Shown: positions 42,272 through 50,812 of the stretch, one piece after another
Position numbering within the stretch: the first letter of the stretch is position 1
Layout: every line of letters begins with the position of its first letter
NCBI RefSeq assembly: GCF_007667425.1
Contig: NZ_VDRC01000001.1
Span: forward strand, 2,138,595-2,202,594
DNA: 64,000 nucleotides
Source: Microbacterium sp. 1.5R
Lineage (GTDB): Bacteria; Actinomycetota; Actinomycetes; Actinomycetales; Microbacteriaceae
Direction of reading: 5' to 3'
Notes under the pieces: generated by a model
Database searches by the model: none
Told to the model about the DNA's origin: nothing
The model's input: only the letters and a program-made list of their open reading frames with translations
Program-made: the position numbers and the translations under genes

Positions 42272-43891
42272 TCAATACGCGAGAGCCCGGTGCACGGATG
42301 CCACCGCGCTCGAACCCTCGCCGACCGCCGCGGCGACCCGCTTCATCGACCCGCGGCGCACGTCGCCCGCCGCGAAGACGCGCGGCGCCGAGGTCTCGAA
42401 GGGCAGCGGCTCGCGGCCGAGACCCTGCCACTGCGCGAGCGTCTGCACGGCCACGTCGGTGCCGGTGCGGATGAAGCCCTCCGCGTCGCGGTCGAGCGTC
42501 GGCAGCCACGAGGTCGCCGGCGTCGCGCCGATGAAGCAGAAGAGACCGCGGGCGTCGACGTCGCCGACGGAATCGATTCGCACCGACTCCAGGGTGCCGT
42601 CGCCGTCGAGTCCGACCACGTTCGACGACGTGTGCACGCGCACGCGCGGATCGTCGGCCAAGCGGTCGGCGAGGTAGCTCGACATGCGGGTGCCGAGCCG
42701 ATCACCTCGCACGACGAGGTGCACGGGCGAGCCGTGCGCGGAGAGGTAGAGTGCCGCCTGCCCAGCCGAGTTCGCGCCGCCGACCACCACCACGGGCTTG
42801 CCCTGCACTTGACGCAGCTCCAGCGGCGTCGCCGCGTAGTAGACGCCGGAGCGCTCGAAGTCCTGCCAGCGGTCGAGGTCGAGGCGGCGATAGGCGGCGC
42901 CCGACGTCACGACGACGCTCCGCGCACGGATCAGACGACCGTCGGAGAGGGTGACGTCCAGCAGGTCGGGGGCGATCCGTGTGAGCCCGGTGGCCTCGCA
43001 CGGCGCATACACGCGAACGCCGAACTTCAGCGCCTGCAGGATCGCCTGGCCGATGAGGTCGCCGCCGCTCACACCGAACGGGAAACCGAGAAAGTTCTCG
43101 ATCCGCGAGGTCGCCGCCGCCTGGCCGCCAGGGGCGACTGCGTCGAGCAGTACGGTGCTCAGTCCCTCCGACGCGCCGTAGATGGCGGCGGCGAGTCCGG
43201 CGGGGCCACCGCCGACCACCACGAGGTCGACGATCTCGTCGGCCTGTGCCTGATAGCTCAGCCCGAGCCGTTCGGCGACGAGGCCGGGAGTTGCCCGCAG
43301 CAGGGGCTCGCCCTGGACGAACGCCACCGGGAGATCGTTGACTGTGATGTCGTGGGGGTCGAGCGTCCCGAGATCGCCGGCGGGCAGGGCGACGGCCTTG
43401 TGCACGAGGTCGAGGCGCTCGGCGAAGCGGCGCAGGGCGAGGAAGTCGTTCGACGATCCGGTGCCGACGAACTTCAGCGTCATGGCCGCGGGTCCGGTTC
43501 GCAGCGACTCGCGCCGCGCCCACAGCGCGTGCAGGATCAGATCGCACAGCTCGTCGTCCTCGTTCATGAGGGTGCGCAACCCGGTCCGCGTCACCCGATG
43601 CACACGGCCCGCCTCCGTCACCCGTGCCGAGAGGAATGCGCCCTGACCGTTGAGCAGACCGAGCTCGCCGGCGAAGCTCCGGGGACCCATGGTCGTGATG
43701 ACGACCTCGCCCACCCAGTGCAGCGCGTCGCGGACCACTTCGATCTCGCCGCTCTCGATGACGATGAGGTCGTACCCCGACTCCCCGGTGCGGAACACGT
43801 AGTCCCCGACCGCCACGTCCTCCGGCGTCCCGGCGGCGACGAGCCGCGCCCACTGGTCGTCGCTCAGCGTCGGCGCCATGACGGCATCCAT
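42272..43891 (-). CDS. cNMP-binding domain plus FAD-dependent (thioredoxin-reductase-like) oxidoreductase
   Basis: 539 residues from ATG 43891 (GTGGAG just upstream; 43879 and 43948 are alternatives). Residues about 8-130 form a cyclic-nucleotide-binding jelly roll ('YVFRTGESGYDLIVIESGEI', 'SFAGELGLLNGQ'). From 220 follows a two-Rossmann oxidoreductase: FAD site 'VVGGGPAGLAAAIYG', NADPH site 'VVVVGGANSAGQAALYLS', and 'RVFAAGDVRRGS'. The redox C-x2-C of thioredoxin reductases is missing (the position reads VYYAATPLE), so it does not reduce thioredoxin. Likely a nucleotide- or redox-regulated flavoprotein. Operon with the UBP finger gene. Confidence 0.85.
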   Translation of the reverse strand: MDAVMAPTLSDDQWARLVAAGTPEDVAVGDYVFRTGESGYDLIVIESGEIEVVRDALHWVGEVVITTMGPRSFAGELGLLNGQGAFLSARVTEAGRVHRVTRTGLRTLMNEDDELCDLILHALWARRESLRTGPAAMTLKFVGTGSSNDFLALRRFAERLDLVHKAVALPAGDLGTLDPHDITVNDLPVAFVQGEPLLRATPGLVAERLGLSYQAQADEIVDLVVVGGGPAGLAAAIYGASEGLSTVLLDAVAPGGQAAATSRIENFLGFPFGVSGGDLIGQAILQALKFGVRVYAPCEATGLTRIAPDLLDVTLSDGRLIRARSVVVTSGAAYRRLDLDRWQDFERSGVYYAATPLELRQVQGKPVVVVGGANSAGQAALYLSAHGSPVHLVVRGDRLGTRMSSYLADRLADDPRVRVHTSSNVVGLDGDGTLESVRIDSVGDVDARGLFCFIGATPATSWLPTLDRDAEGFIRTGTDVAVQTLAQWQGLGREPLPFETSAPRVFAAGDVRRGSMKRVAAAVGEGSSAVASVHRALAY

Positions 43892-44071
43892 CTCCACGGG
43901 CCCGACCTGCTCGTCAGCTGCTCCCACCCGGGCTCCCTCCGGCCGCATCGGATGCCAGTCTCGCCCGTCGCGGGTCATCTGTCCATGGATGATCCGGCGT
44001 CGTCGCGGATGCTCGGGGAGCAGCCGCGTCGACCGGCGATCCGCCGCCCCGGCGGGCGGTAGTCTTGACGG

Positions 44072-45187
44072 GTGGCTGCCTCCCCCACCAACCCCTATTC
44101 CGAAGCCGGCGTCGACACCGCTGCCGGTGATCTCGCGGTCGAACTCATGAAGTCTTCGGTGCGTGCGACGCACGGGCCCGAAGTGCTCGGCGGTGTCGGC
44201 GGATTCGCCGGCCTGTTCGATGCGAGCGTGCTGCGCGACTTCCGGCGTCCGCTGCTCGCGACCAGTACCGACGGCGTCGGCACCAAGGTCGCGATCGCGC
44301 AGGCGATCGACAAGCACGACACGATCGGCCAGGACCTGGTCGGCATGGTCGTCGACGACATCGTGGTGATGGGCGCGAAGCCGCTCTTCATGACCGACTA
44401 CATCGCCTGCGGCAAGGTCTTCCCCGAGCGCATCGCCGACATCGTCCGCGGCATCGCCGAGGCGTGCTCCGCGACCGGCACCGCCCTCGTCGGCGGCGAG
44501 ACCGCCGAGCACCCCGGGCTCCTGGGTCCGCGTGACTACGACGTCGCGGGCGCCGCCACCGGGGTCGTCGAGGCGGATGAGATCCTCGGCGCCGAGCGTG
44601 TGCAGGACGGCGATGCCGTGCTCGCGATCGCCTCCAGCGGCCTGCACTCCAACGGCTACTCGCTCGTGCGGCACATCGTCACGAACGCCGGCATCGGCTA
44701 CGGCGACAACGCGGCCGACTTCGGCTCGACCTGGGGCGAGGCCCTCCTCGAGCCGACCCGCCTCTACACCCTGCCGCTGCTTCGCCTCATCGCGGCGCTC
44801 GACGGCGGTGTCCACTCCCTGAGCCATGTCACCGGCGGCGGCATCGCGGCGAACCTCGCTCGCGTCCTCCCGCAGGGCAGCTGGGCAGAGGTCGACCGCG
44901 GCACCTGGTCTCCGAGTCCCGTCTTCCGTGTGCTCAGCGATATCGCGGGCACGACGCTGGAGTCTGCTGAGGGCACCTGGAACCTGGGTATCGGATTCCT
45001 CGCGGTGGTCGCCGCGGAGAAGAAGGATGCCGCGATCGCCGCCCTCGACGGCGAGGGCATGCCCGCATGGCAGGTCGGCACGGTCGGCTTCGGGCAGCGC
45101 CCGAACGGCGAATTCGAACAGGGCGCCAAGGGCGTCGACGGCGGAGCGGTGCGCCTCGTGGGCGCGTACGCGGACGGAGCGAAGTAA
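44072..45187 (+). CDS. purM: Phosphoribosylformylglycinamidine cyclo-ligase
   Basis: 371 residues from GTG; TAGTCT ends 6 nt before it. 'YSEAGVDTAAGDLAVELMKS', 'TSTDGVGTKVAIAQ', 'DLVGMVVDDIVVMGAKPLF', 'LVGGETAEHPGLLG' and 'HVTGGGIAANLARVLP' are AIR-synthetase signatures. Makes AIR in step 5 of purine synthesis. Followed 6 nt later by purF. Confidence 0.96.
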   Translation: MAASPTNPYSEAGVDTAAGDLAVELMKSSVRATHGPEVLGGVGGFAGLFDASVLRDFRRPLLATSTDGVGTKVAIAQAIDKHDTIGQDLVGMVVDDIVVMGAKPLFMTDYIACGKVFPERIADIVRGIAEACSATGTALVGGETAEHPGLLGPRDYDVAGAATGVVEADEILGAERVQDGDAVLAIASSGLHSNGYSLVRHIVTNAGIGYGDNAADFGSTWGEALLEPTRLYTLPLLRLIAALDGGVHSLSHVTGGGIAANLARVLPQGSWAEVDRGTWSPSPVFRVLSDIAGTTLESAEGTWNLGIGFLAVVAAEKKDAAIAALDGEGMPAWQVGTVGFGQRPNGEFEQGAKGVDGGAVRLVGAYADGAK

Positions 45188-45193
45188 CCACAC

Positions 45194-46666
45194 ATGTGCG
45201 GCATCGTCGGAATGGTCGGGACGGCCCCGGTCAATCAGGACATCTACGACGCTCTCCTCCTGCTGCAGCACCGCGGGCAGGACGCGACGGGCATCGCCAC
45301 CGCCGAGGCGAACGGCGTCATGCACAACGCCAAAGCGCAGGGCATGGTCCGCGAGGCGTTCCGCACCCGCGACATGCGCGGGCTGCTCGGCAACGTCGGC
45401 CTCGGCCACGTGCGCTACGCGACCAAGGGCACCGCGTCGAGCGAGGAGGAGATGCAGCCGTTCTACGTGAACGCACCGTACGGCATCATCCTCATCCACA
45501 ACGGCAATCTCACGAACACGCGTGAACTCACCGCCGACATGGCCAAGCGCGACCGACGGCACCTGAACTCGTCCAGCGACACCGAGCTGCTGCTGAACGT
45601 GCTCGCGGGCGAGCTGCAGAACACCACCTCGACCGTCGACCTCGACCCCGAGCGCGTGTTCGAGGCGGTCGCCCGCACTCACGAGCGCATCGAGGGCGCC
45701 TACGCGGTCATCGCGGTGATCGCCGGATACGGTCTGCTCGCGTTCCGCGACCCGTTCGGCATCCGCCCGCTCATCCTCGGGCGCCGCCCTTCGACGGTCG
45801 CTGGTGCAGAGGGCAAGGACGAATGGGTCGTGGCGAGCGAGTCGCTCGTGCTCGAGAACGGCGACTACGACATCGTCCGAGAGGTCGAGCCCGGCGAGGC
45901 CGTGTTCATCACGAACGACGGCGAACTGCACACGAAGCAGTGCGCGACGGACGCCACCCTCGCCCCGTGCGCCTTCGAGTACGTCTACCTCGCGCGTCCT
46001 GACTCCGTCATGAACGGCATCTCGGTGTACGAGTCGCGTCTACGCATGGGCGACCGGCTCGCCGACACCATCGCGAAGCACGTGCCGATGGACAAGATCG
46101 ACGTCGTCATGCCGATCCCGGACTCCGCGCGCCCCGCTGCCATGGAGGTCGCCCGAAAGCTCGGCATCGAGTACCGCGAAGGCTTCTACAAGAACCGCTA
46201 CGTCGGACGGACGTTCATCATGCCGGGCCAGGCGGTGCGCAAGAAGAGCGTGCGGCAGAAGCTCAACGCCATGTCGACCGAGTTCCAGGGCAAGAACGTG
46301 CTGCTGATCGACGACTCCATCGTGCGCGGCACGACGTCGAAGCAGATCATCCAGATGGCTCGGGATGCCGGTGCCACCTCCGTCACGTTCGCCTCCGCGG
46401 CGCCGCCGGTGCGGCATCCGCACGTCTACGGAATCAACATGCCCTCCCGGCACGAGCTCATCGCGCACGGCCGCACGATCCCCGAGATCGCCGAGGAGCT
46501 GGGCTGCGACCACCTCGTGTACCAGGAGGTCGACGACCTCAAGGCCGCGATCACCGAGGGGTCAGTGCTCACCGATCTCGACATGAGCTGCTTCGACGGT
46601 CGGTATGTGACGGGCACGGTCTCCGACGAGTACCTCGCGTGGGTGGAGGGGTCGCAGACCTCGTGA
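45194..46666 (+). CDS. purF: Amidophosphoribosyltransferase
   Basis: 490 residues. Cys2 after the initiator Met ('MCGIVGMVG') is the N-terminal nucleophile of the glutaminase; 'LLQHRGQDATGIA', 'GHVRYATKGTASSEE', and the PRPP loop 'VLLIDDSIVRGTTSKQI' follow in the usual order. Catalyses the first committed step of purine synthesis. No propeptide. Its stop overlaps the start of an MFS gene. Confidence 0.97.
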   Translation: MCGIVGMVGTAPVNQDIYDALLLLQHRGQDATGIATAEANGVMHNAKAQGMVREAFRTRDMRGLLGNVGLGHVRYATKGTASSEEEMQPFYVNAPYGIILIHNGNLTNTRELTADMAKRDRRHLNSSSDTELLLNVLAGELQNTTSTVDLDPERVFEAVARTHERIEGAYAVIAVIAGYGLLAFRDPFGIRPLILGRRPSTVAGAEGKDEWVVASESLVLENGDYDIVREVEPGEAVFITNDGELHTKQCATDATLAPCAFEYVYLARPDSVMNGISVYESRLRMGDRLADTIAKHVPMDKIDVVMPIPDSARPAAMEVARKLGIEYREGFYKNRYVGRTFIMPGQAVRKKSVRQKLNAMSTEFQGKNVLLIDDSIVRGTTSKQIIQMARDAGATSVTFASAAPPVRHPHVYGINMPSRHELIAHGRTIPEIAEELGCDHLVYQEVDDLKAAITEGSVLTDLDMSCFDGRYVTGTVSDEYLAWVEGSQTS

Positions 46667-47964
46667 CCACGGCCGCGCAGCCGCTCTGGCGGGGGCGGGC
46701 GCTTGCACTGATCGGCATCGTGCTGGTCGCGTTCTCGCTGCGGTCGGCGGTGGCCTCGTTGTCGCCGGTGATCGACCATGTCGCCGAGGACTTCGCCGTG
46801 TCGTCGGTGGTCGCCGGTCTCATCGGCGCCGCTCCGCCCGTGTGCTTCGCGGTGTTCGGTCTGCTGACCCCGCTCGTCGAGCGTCGGTTCGGCATCGAAC
46901 GCGTCGCGGTCGCTGCGATCGCCCTCATCGCGGCCGGTCTGCTGCTTCGCGGATTCGCCGTCGACGCCACCACTCTGCTCGGGTCGACGGTCGTGGTGTT
47001 CGCGGGAGTCGGCTCGGGCAACGTCCTTCTGCCTCCGCTCGTGAAGAAGTACTTCCCGGATCGGCTCGGCGTCATGATGACCGTCTACTCAACGACGATG
47101 GCGGTGTCGACCTTCGTGCCGCCGCTCGTCGCCGTGCCGGTGGCGGACTCGGCCGGATGGCGCGTCTCGCTGGGCATGTGGGGTGTGTTCGCCGCTGTCG
47201 CGCTCGTGCCGTGGATCGTCATGATCGTGACGAACCGCACCGAGGGGCCGACACTGACGCCCCCGATCGTGAAGCCGTCGATCGAGCAGCTCGAGAACCC
47301 CGACCCGGCCTCCGTGTCGACCGGACCGATCGTGACTCGGCCCGCCAATCCCCGAGTGTTCGGCCGCCTGTGGCGGCTGCCGATGGCGTGGTCGGTGGCG
47401 CTGGTCTTCGGCACATCGTCGACGCTCGCCTACGTCTCCTTCGCCTGGCTGCCGGCGATCCTCATCGAGGTCGGCGGAGTCAGCGCCGCGGACGCCGGCC
47501 TGCTCCTCTCGCTGTTCGGCCTCATGGGTCTGCCCTGCTCGCTGATCGTGCCGCTGCTCATCGTGCGGTTCCATGCGACGCGGCCGGTGTTCTTCGTCGG
47601 CATCGCCGCCGGACTGGCCGGTCTCGCCGGTCTGCTGTTCGCCCCGACGGTGGCGCTGCCGCTCTGGGTGGTGCTCTTCGGTCTCGGACCGATCCTGTTC
47701 CCGCTCAGCCTCGTGCTGCTCAGCATCCGCGCCCGCTCACCCGAGAGCGCCGTGGCCCTCAGCGGCTTCGCGCAGAGCATCGGTTACGCGGTCGCCGCCG
47801 TCTTCCCCCTGCTCGTCGGCCTGCTCCACGAGATAACGGGTGGCTGGCAGGTGCCGCTCTGGGTGCTCGTCGGAGTGCTCGTCGCGGCGATCCCCGCCGG
47901 ATGGGTTGCCGGCCGACGCCGCACGATCGAAGAGGACTGGGAACGCCGCTACGGCCGGTGGTGA
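46663..47964 (+). CDS. MFS transporter, CynX/NimT type, coupled to purF
   Basis: 433 residues from GTG overlapping the purF stop (GTGA). Twelve helices; 'IVLVAFSLRSAVASLSPVID' and 'GLIGAAPPVCFAVFGLLTPL' are typical of the cyanate/2-nitroimidazole (CynX) subfamily. Cargo unknown. Being cotranslated with purF it may serve nucleobase or purine-analogue transport, but the family evidence does not show that. Confidence 0.85.
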   Translation: MTTAAQPLWRGRALALIGIVLVAFSLRSAVASLSPVIDHVAEDFAVSSVVAGLIGAAPPVCFAVFGLLTPLVERRFGIERVAVAAIALIAAGLLLRGFAVDATTLLGSTVVVFAGVGSGNVLLPPLVKKYFPDRLGVMMTVYSTTMAVSTFVPPLVAVPVADSAGWRVSLGMWGVFAAVALVPWIVMIVTNRTEGPTLTPPIVKPSIEQLENPDPASVSTGPIVTRPANPRVFGRLWRLPMAWSVALVFGTSSTLAYVSFAWLPAILIEVGGVSAADAGLLLSLFGLMGLPCSLIVPLLIVRFHATRPVFFVGIAAGLAGLAGLLFAPTVALPLWVVLFGLGPILFPLSLVLLSIRARSPESAVALSGFAQSIGYAVAAVFPLLVGLLHEITGGWQVPLWVLVGVLVAAIPAGWVAGRRRTIEEDWERRYGRW

Positions 47965-48096
47965 CCTGCCCTCGCGGGACGATCTGCGGACGCGGACGCG
48001 GTCACGATCAGCGGATCATCCGCGCGGATCCGTCAGCGGATCGGGACCGGATCAGCGGATCGGGATCAAATCGAGCAGGCGCCGGGCACGACGAAA

Positions 48097-48117
48097 CCCC
48101 CGTGCAGCGCACGGGGG
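48097..48117 (-). terminator. Terminator of the DUF3073 gene
   Basis: On the minus strand CCCCCGTGC pairs with GCACGGGGG over a 3-nt loop, followed by TTTCGTCG. It lies 22 nt after the stop of the DUF3073 gene. The gap to its left holds three loose CAGCGGATC repeats and nothing else. Confidence 0.75.
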
Positions 48118-48138
48118 AGACGACGAACAGGAGGGCGG

Positions 48139-48327
48139 TCAGGCCTTCTCTAGTTCATCCTCGTCTTCGTCGGCGTACTCGTCAGCCCACTTGTCGACGT
48201 ACTCGTTCTCCGAGTCGCTCGGGTGACCGAGTTCGCGCTCGAGCGCCGAGTAGTTGACAGACGGACTGAATGACTTCAGTTCGCGGGCGATTTTGGTGTG
48301 CTTCGCCTTTTGACGGCCACGGCCCAT
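48139..48327 (-). CDS. DUF3073 family protein
   Basis: 62 residues: basic start 'MGRGRQKAKHTKIARELKSF', then 'DKWADEYADEDEDELE', strongly acidic at the end. This is the DUF3073 pattern, found almost only in actinobacteria. Role unknown; the charge split suggests nucleic-acid or ribosome contact. Divergent from the Usp gene. Confidence 0.88.
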   Translation of the reverse strand: MGRGRQKAKHTKIARELKSFSPSVNYSALERELGHPSDSENEYVDKWADEYADEDEDELEKA

Positions 48328-48477
48328 GCCTGAGACCCCCTCACGAGTTGAGCTGCGGGCAAGTTGGGGCCCGATGCATTCACGACACCGGCTCGCGGCC
48401 GGTAAGAGTAGCATTCAGAATAGCACGCGGGTAGACCGATCTGCCCGATAGCCAGGCTGGCGAAGGGAGCGATCTCG

Positions 48478-49020
48478 ATGACCGACAACACCTCCATTCC
48501 CTCCGACGAGGCCGCCCAGAACGCGACACTGCAGAAAGCGGTGATCGTCGGCATCCAGCCGGGGCAGAGCCCACGCGTCATCCAGGAGGCATCCCGTTTC
48601 GCGCGGCTGCTGCGCGTGCCGCTCGTGGTCGTCCACGTCGATGTCACGCGCTTCGTCACCTACGAGGACCCCGACGGGTACGTGCATTCGGCGCCCATCG
48701 ACATCAACTTCGACGCAGGGACGGCGGAGTTCGAGGCCGTGCAGTCCGAGGCCGCGCAGGCCCTGCAGGGCAGCGGGCTCACGTGGACGGCCCGGCAGCT
48801 CGTCGGTGACCCCGCGCTCGCGATCAAGGCGCTCGCAGGCAAGCTCGACGCCCAGCTGATCGTCGTCGGAACGCGCAAGCGCGGCATCGGCGAATCGATC
48901 CGTGAGTTCTTCACCGGGTCGGTGGCCGCACGCCTCGCGCACCGACAGCACCGTTCGGTGCTCGTCGTGCCGCTGGAGGAGCCGGTGCCGGATTCGCAGC
49001 CGGAGATCTGGACGGAATAG
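48478..49020 (+). CDS. Universal stress protein
   Basis: 180 residues, single Usp domain. 'KAVIVGIQPGQSPRVIQEAS' opens the fold and 'IVVGTRKRGIGESIREFFTG' SVA is the ATP-binding G-x2-x-G...G-S loop of nucleotide-binding Usp proteins. ATG after GGGAGCG. Role in stress or dormancy is by family only. Confidence 0.88.
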   Translation: MTDNTSIPSDEAAQNATLQKAVIVGIQPGQSPRVIQEASRFARLLRVPLVVVHVDVTRFVTYEDPDGYVHSAPIDINFDAGTAEFEAVQSEAAQALQGSGLTWTARQLVGDPALAIKALAGKLDAQLIVVGTRKRGIGESIREFFTGSVAARLAHRQHRSVLVVPLEEPVPDSQPEIWTE

Positions 49021-49120
49021 GGTCCACCCTCGCCACGGATGGCTGACGATCCCCCGACTGGCCGGCCGGATGGACCGGGTCAGCCAGCCGAGCGGGGGAT
49101 CGCCCGCCGGCCGGACGACA

Positions 49121-49153
49121 GAAGCCCCTCCGTCGGCGGACGAGAGGGGCTTC
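49121..49153 (-). terminator. Terminator of the DUF4097-padR operon
   Basis: GAAGCCCCTC (49121-49130) pairs perfectly with GAGGGGCTTC (49144-49153), 13-nt loop, 11 nt beyond the padR stop on the minus strand. A second stem (GATCCCCCG / CGGGGGATC, 49048-49102) lies further left and may serve the Usp gene. Confidence 0.7.
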
Positions 49154-49164
49154 GGTGTCGGCGG

Positions 49165-49791
49165 TCAGCGCGTCAGCGCGGCGAGAGCGGTCGTGATGCT
49201 GCGGGCGGCGGCATCCAGTCCGTCCTCCAGCTCGGAGACGACGGATGCCGGCAGCGCGCCGCCCCTCGCGACGTGCGTGCGCAGGTCGGTGCGGACTCGG
49301 GCGCGGAACGCGTTGATCACGGCATCCGCGCGGTGGAGCTCTTCTCGGCTGACGATGCGCTCGTCGTCTCCCGCGGTCCGCGGGCGGGACTTGGATGCCG
49401 CGCGGTCGTCCTTCTCCGCGGTGGCGAAGTCGGCCCGCAGGCTCTTCATCGCCTCTTTGACGCTCTGGCGCACCTCGTTCGCGATCAGGCGGACCGAATC
49501 GGTGAGCCCCGCCTCGATGCCGGCGAGGTCGCCCTCGCGCGAGGCCAGCTCGGCGCGTCCGGCATCCGTGATCGCGTAGATCGTGGTGCGGCCGTCGACG
49601 GTCTTCGAGACCAGGCCCTCTTCCTCGAGCTTCGCGAGTCGCGGGTAGATCGTGCCGGCGCTGGGCGTGTAGGTGCCGCCGGTGCGGTCGGTCAAGGCCT
49701 GGATGATGCCGTACCCGTGCTGCGGAGACTCGGCGAGGAGTGACAGCAGGTAGAGGCGCAGGTCTCCGTGCGAGAAGACGGCGGGACTCAT
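49165..49791 (-). CDS. PadR family regulator
   Basis: 208 residues from ATG 49791. Winged HTH 'LRLYLLSLLAESPQHGYGII' and 'YTPSAGTIYPRLAKLEEEGL' (the PadR recognition helix), then a long helical C-terminus with 'EVRQSVKEAMKSLRADFATA'. Translationally coupled to the DUF4097 gene. Two palindromes of CACGATATAT type in front of the operon are its likely sites. Confidence 0.9.
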   Translation of the reverse strand: MSPAVFSHGDLRLYLLSLLAESPQHGYGIIQALTDRTGGTYTPSAGTIYPRLAKLEEEGLVSKTVDGRTTIYAITDAGRAELASREGDLAGIEAGLTDSVRLIANEVRQSVKEAMKSLRADFATAEKDDRAASKSRPRTAGDDERIVSREELHRADAVINAFRARVRTDLRTHVARGGALPASVVSELEDGLDAAARSITTALAALTR

Positions 49792-50630
49792 GCTTCCTCC
49801 CATTCGGCGTCGTTCTCGATCGATGCGGGGGTGCGGCGCAGCACGGTCACTCCGCCCGAGACGGAGTTGGCGCGCAGATCGACGAAGCGACCGGCGAGCT
49901 CTCCCGTCGAGCCGGTGTAGTTGTTGATGCCGGACGATCCGCGCTCGACGCCGTCGATCAAGAGGCGGCCGCTGAGCGAGCGGATGACGTAGTTCGCCGC
50001 GAGGGACTCGTCGAGGCGCACGGTGGTGCCGCCCGAGACGGAGTTGACGGTGATGGTGTTGACGTCGCCGGCGGCGTCGACCAGCGTCGACCCCGAGACG
50101 ATGTCGACGGTCGCCTTGCGGACCGTCCCGGTGACGGCGACATCGCCCGAGACGCTGTTCGCGGTGATCGAGCCGGTGAGCCCTCGGACCTGCACGTCGC
50201 CCGACACCGAATTGACGGTGAGGTCTCCGATGAGGGTGTCGACGATGATGTCGCCCGACACCGTGTTCAGCCGGGCGTCGTTGCGGATGCCGGAGACCAG
50301 TGCGCCGGCACTGACGACACCGAGGTTCAAGGCGATCGCGCGGGGGACGGCGATGCTCACCTCGGCCTTGGGGCCGCCGGAGCCGAAGTTGCGGAACACC
50401 TCGAGGAAGTTGTCCCAGCCCAGCTGCGGGTGGTCGATCTCAACCTCGCCGTCGCGCGATTCGATGCGGAGGTCCTTCGTCGTGACGCCGTGCACCTCGA
50501 TGCGGATGCCCGGTTCGTCGTGGGCGATCACATCGACCTGTCCGCCGACCAGACCGACCTTCAGCCGGCTGACGTTCTCGATGTCGACGACGCGTTCCTC
50601 GCCCGGGGCGATGAGCCACTTCTCGGTCAT
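49788..50630 (-). CDS. DUF4097 beta-helix protein
   Basis: 280 residues from ATG 50630. Seven or more repeats of the N-S-V-S-G-D type (VNTVSGDIIV, VNSVSGDVQV, ANSVSGDVAV, VDIVSGSTLV, VNSVSGGTTV, ANSVSGGVTV) mark a right-handed beta-helix of the DUF4097/adhesin-like group. No signal or membrane anchor, so it is cytosolic. These proteins are often encoded with a PadR regulator and may belong to a membrane or envelope stress circuit; the exact role is unknown. Confidence 0.85.
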   Translation of the reverse strand: MTEKWLIAPGEERVVDIENVSRLKVGLVGGQVDVIAHDEPGIRIEVHGVTTKDLRIESRDGEVEIDHPQLGWDNFLEVFRNFGSGGPKAEVSIAVPRAIALNLGVVSAGALVSGIRNDARLNTVSGDIIVDTLIGDLTVNSVSGDVQVRGLTGSITANSVSGDVAVTGTVRKATVDIVSGSTLVDAAGDVNTITVNSVSGGTTVRLDESLAANYVIRSLSGRLLIDGVERGSSGINNYTGSTGELAGRFVDLRANSVSGGVTVLRRTPASIENDAEWEEA

Positions 50631-50669
50631 GTCTGCTTCTCCTGTGTGTAGGGCCGTGGTGAGACGGAT

Positions 50670-50707
50670 CACGATATATCGTGTTGCGACAGGGTAACAC
50701 GATATAT
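50670..50707. promoter_or_regulatory. Double CACGATATAT operator of the DUF4097-padR operon
   Basis: CACGATATATCGTG (50670-50683) is a perfect palindrome, and CACGATATAT is repeated at 50698-50707. ATATCGTGTT and AACACGATAT also form an inverted pair across the two. AT-rich in GC-rich DNA, 40 nt before the DUF4097 start: PadR autoregulation is likely. Confidence 0.65.
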
Positions 50708-50732
50708 CTCGAACTTGTCAAGGGTTGTTATC

Positions 50733-50763
50733 TTGACCTTGACGCGACGTCAACTTCTATCGT
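50733..50763 (+). promoter_or_regulatory. MerR-type promoter of the TipA-like gene
   Basis: TTGACC (50733-50738) and TATCGT (50758-50763) are separated by 19 bp, the overlong spacer that MerR activators twist. TTGACGCGACGTCAA (50739-50753), a perfect inverted repeat, sits in the spacer where the activator would bind. Confidence 0.55.
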
Positions 50764-50812
50764 GAGAACTCGAACGAAGAACAGCGGACGGCGAACACCG
50801 AACAGGAGAAGC

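Noticed and set aside
42272..45931. Single 1219-codon minus frame across the FAD oxidoreductase and purM
   Set aside because: Only the part below 43891 looks like protein; the rest is antisense to clear purM and purF genes.
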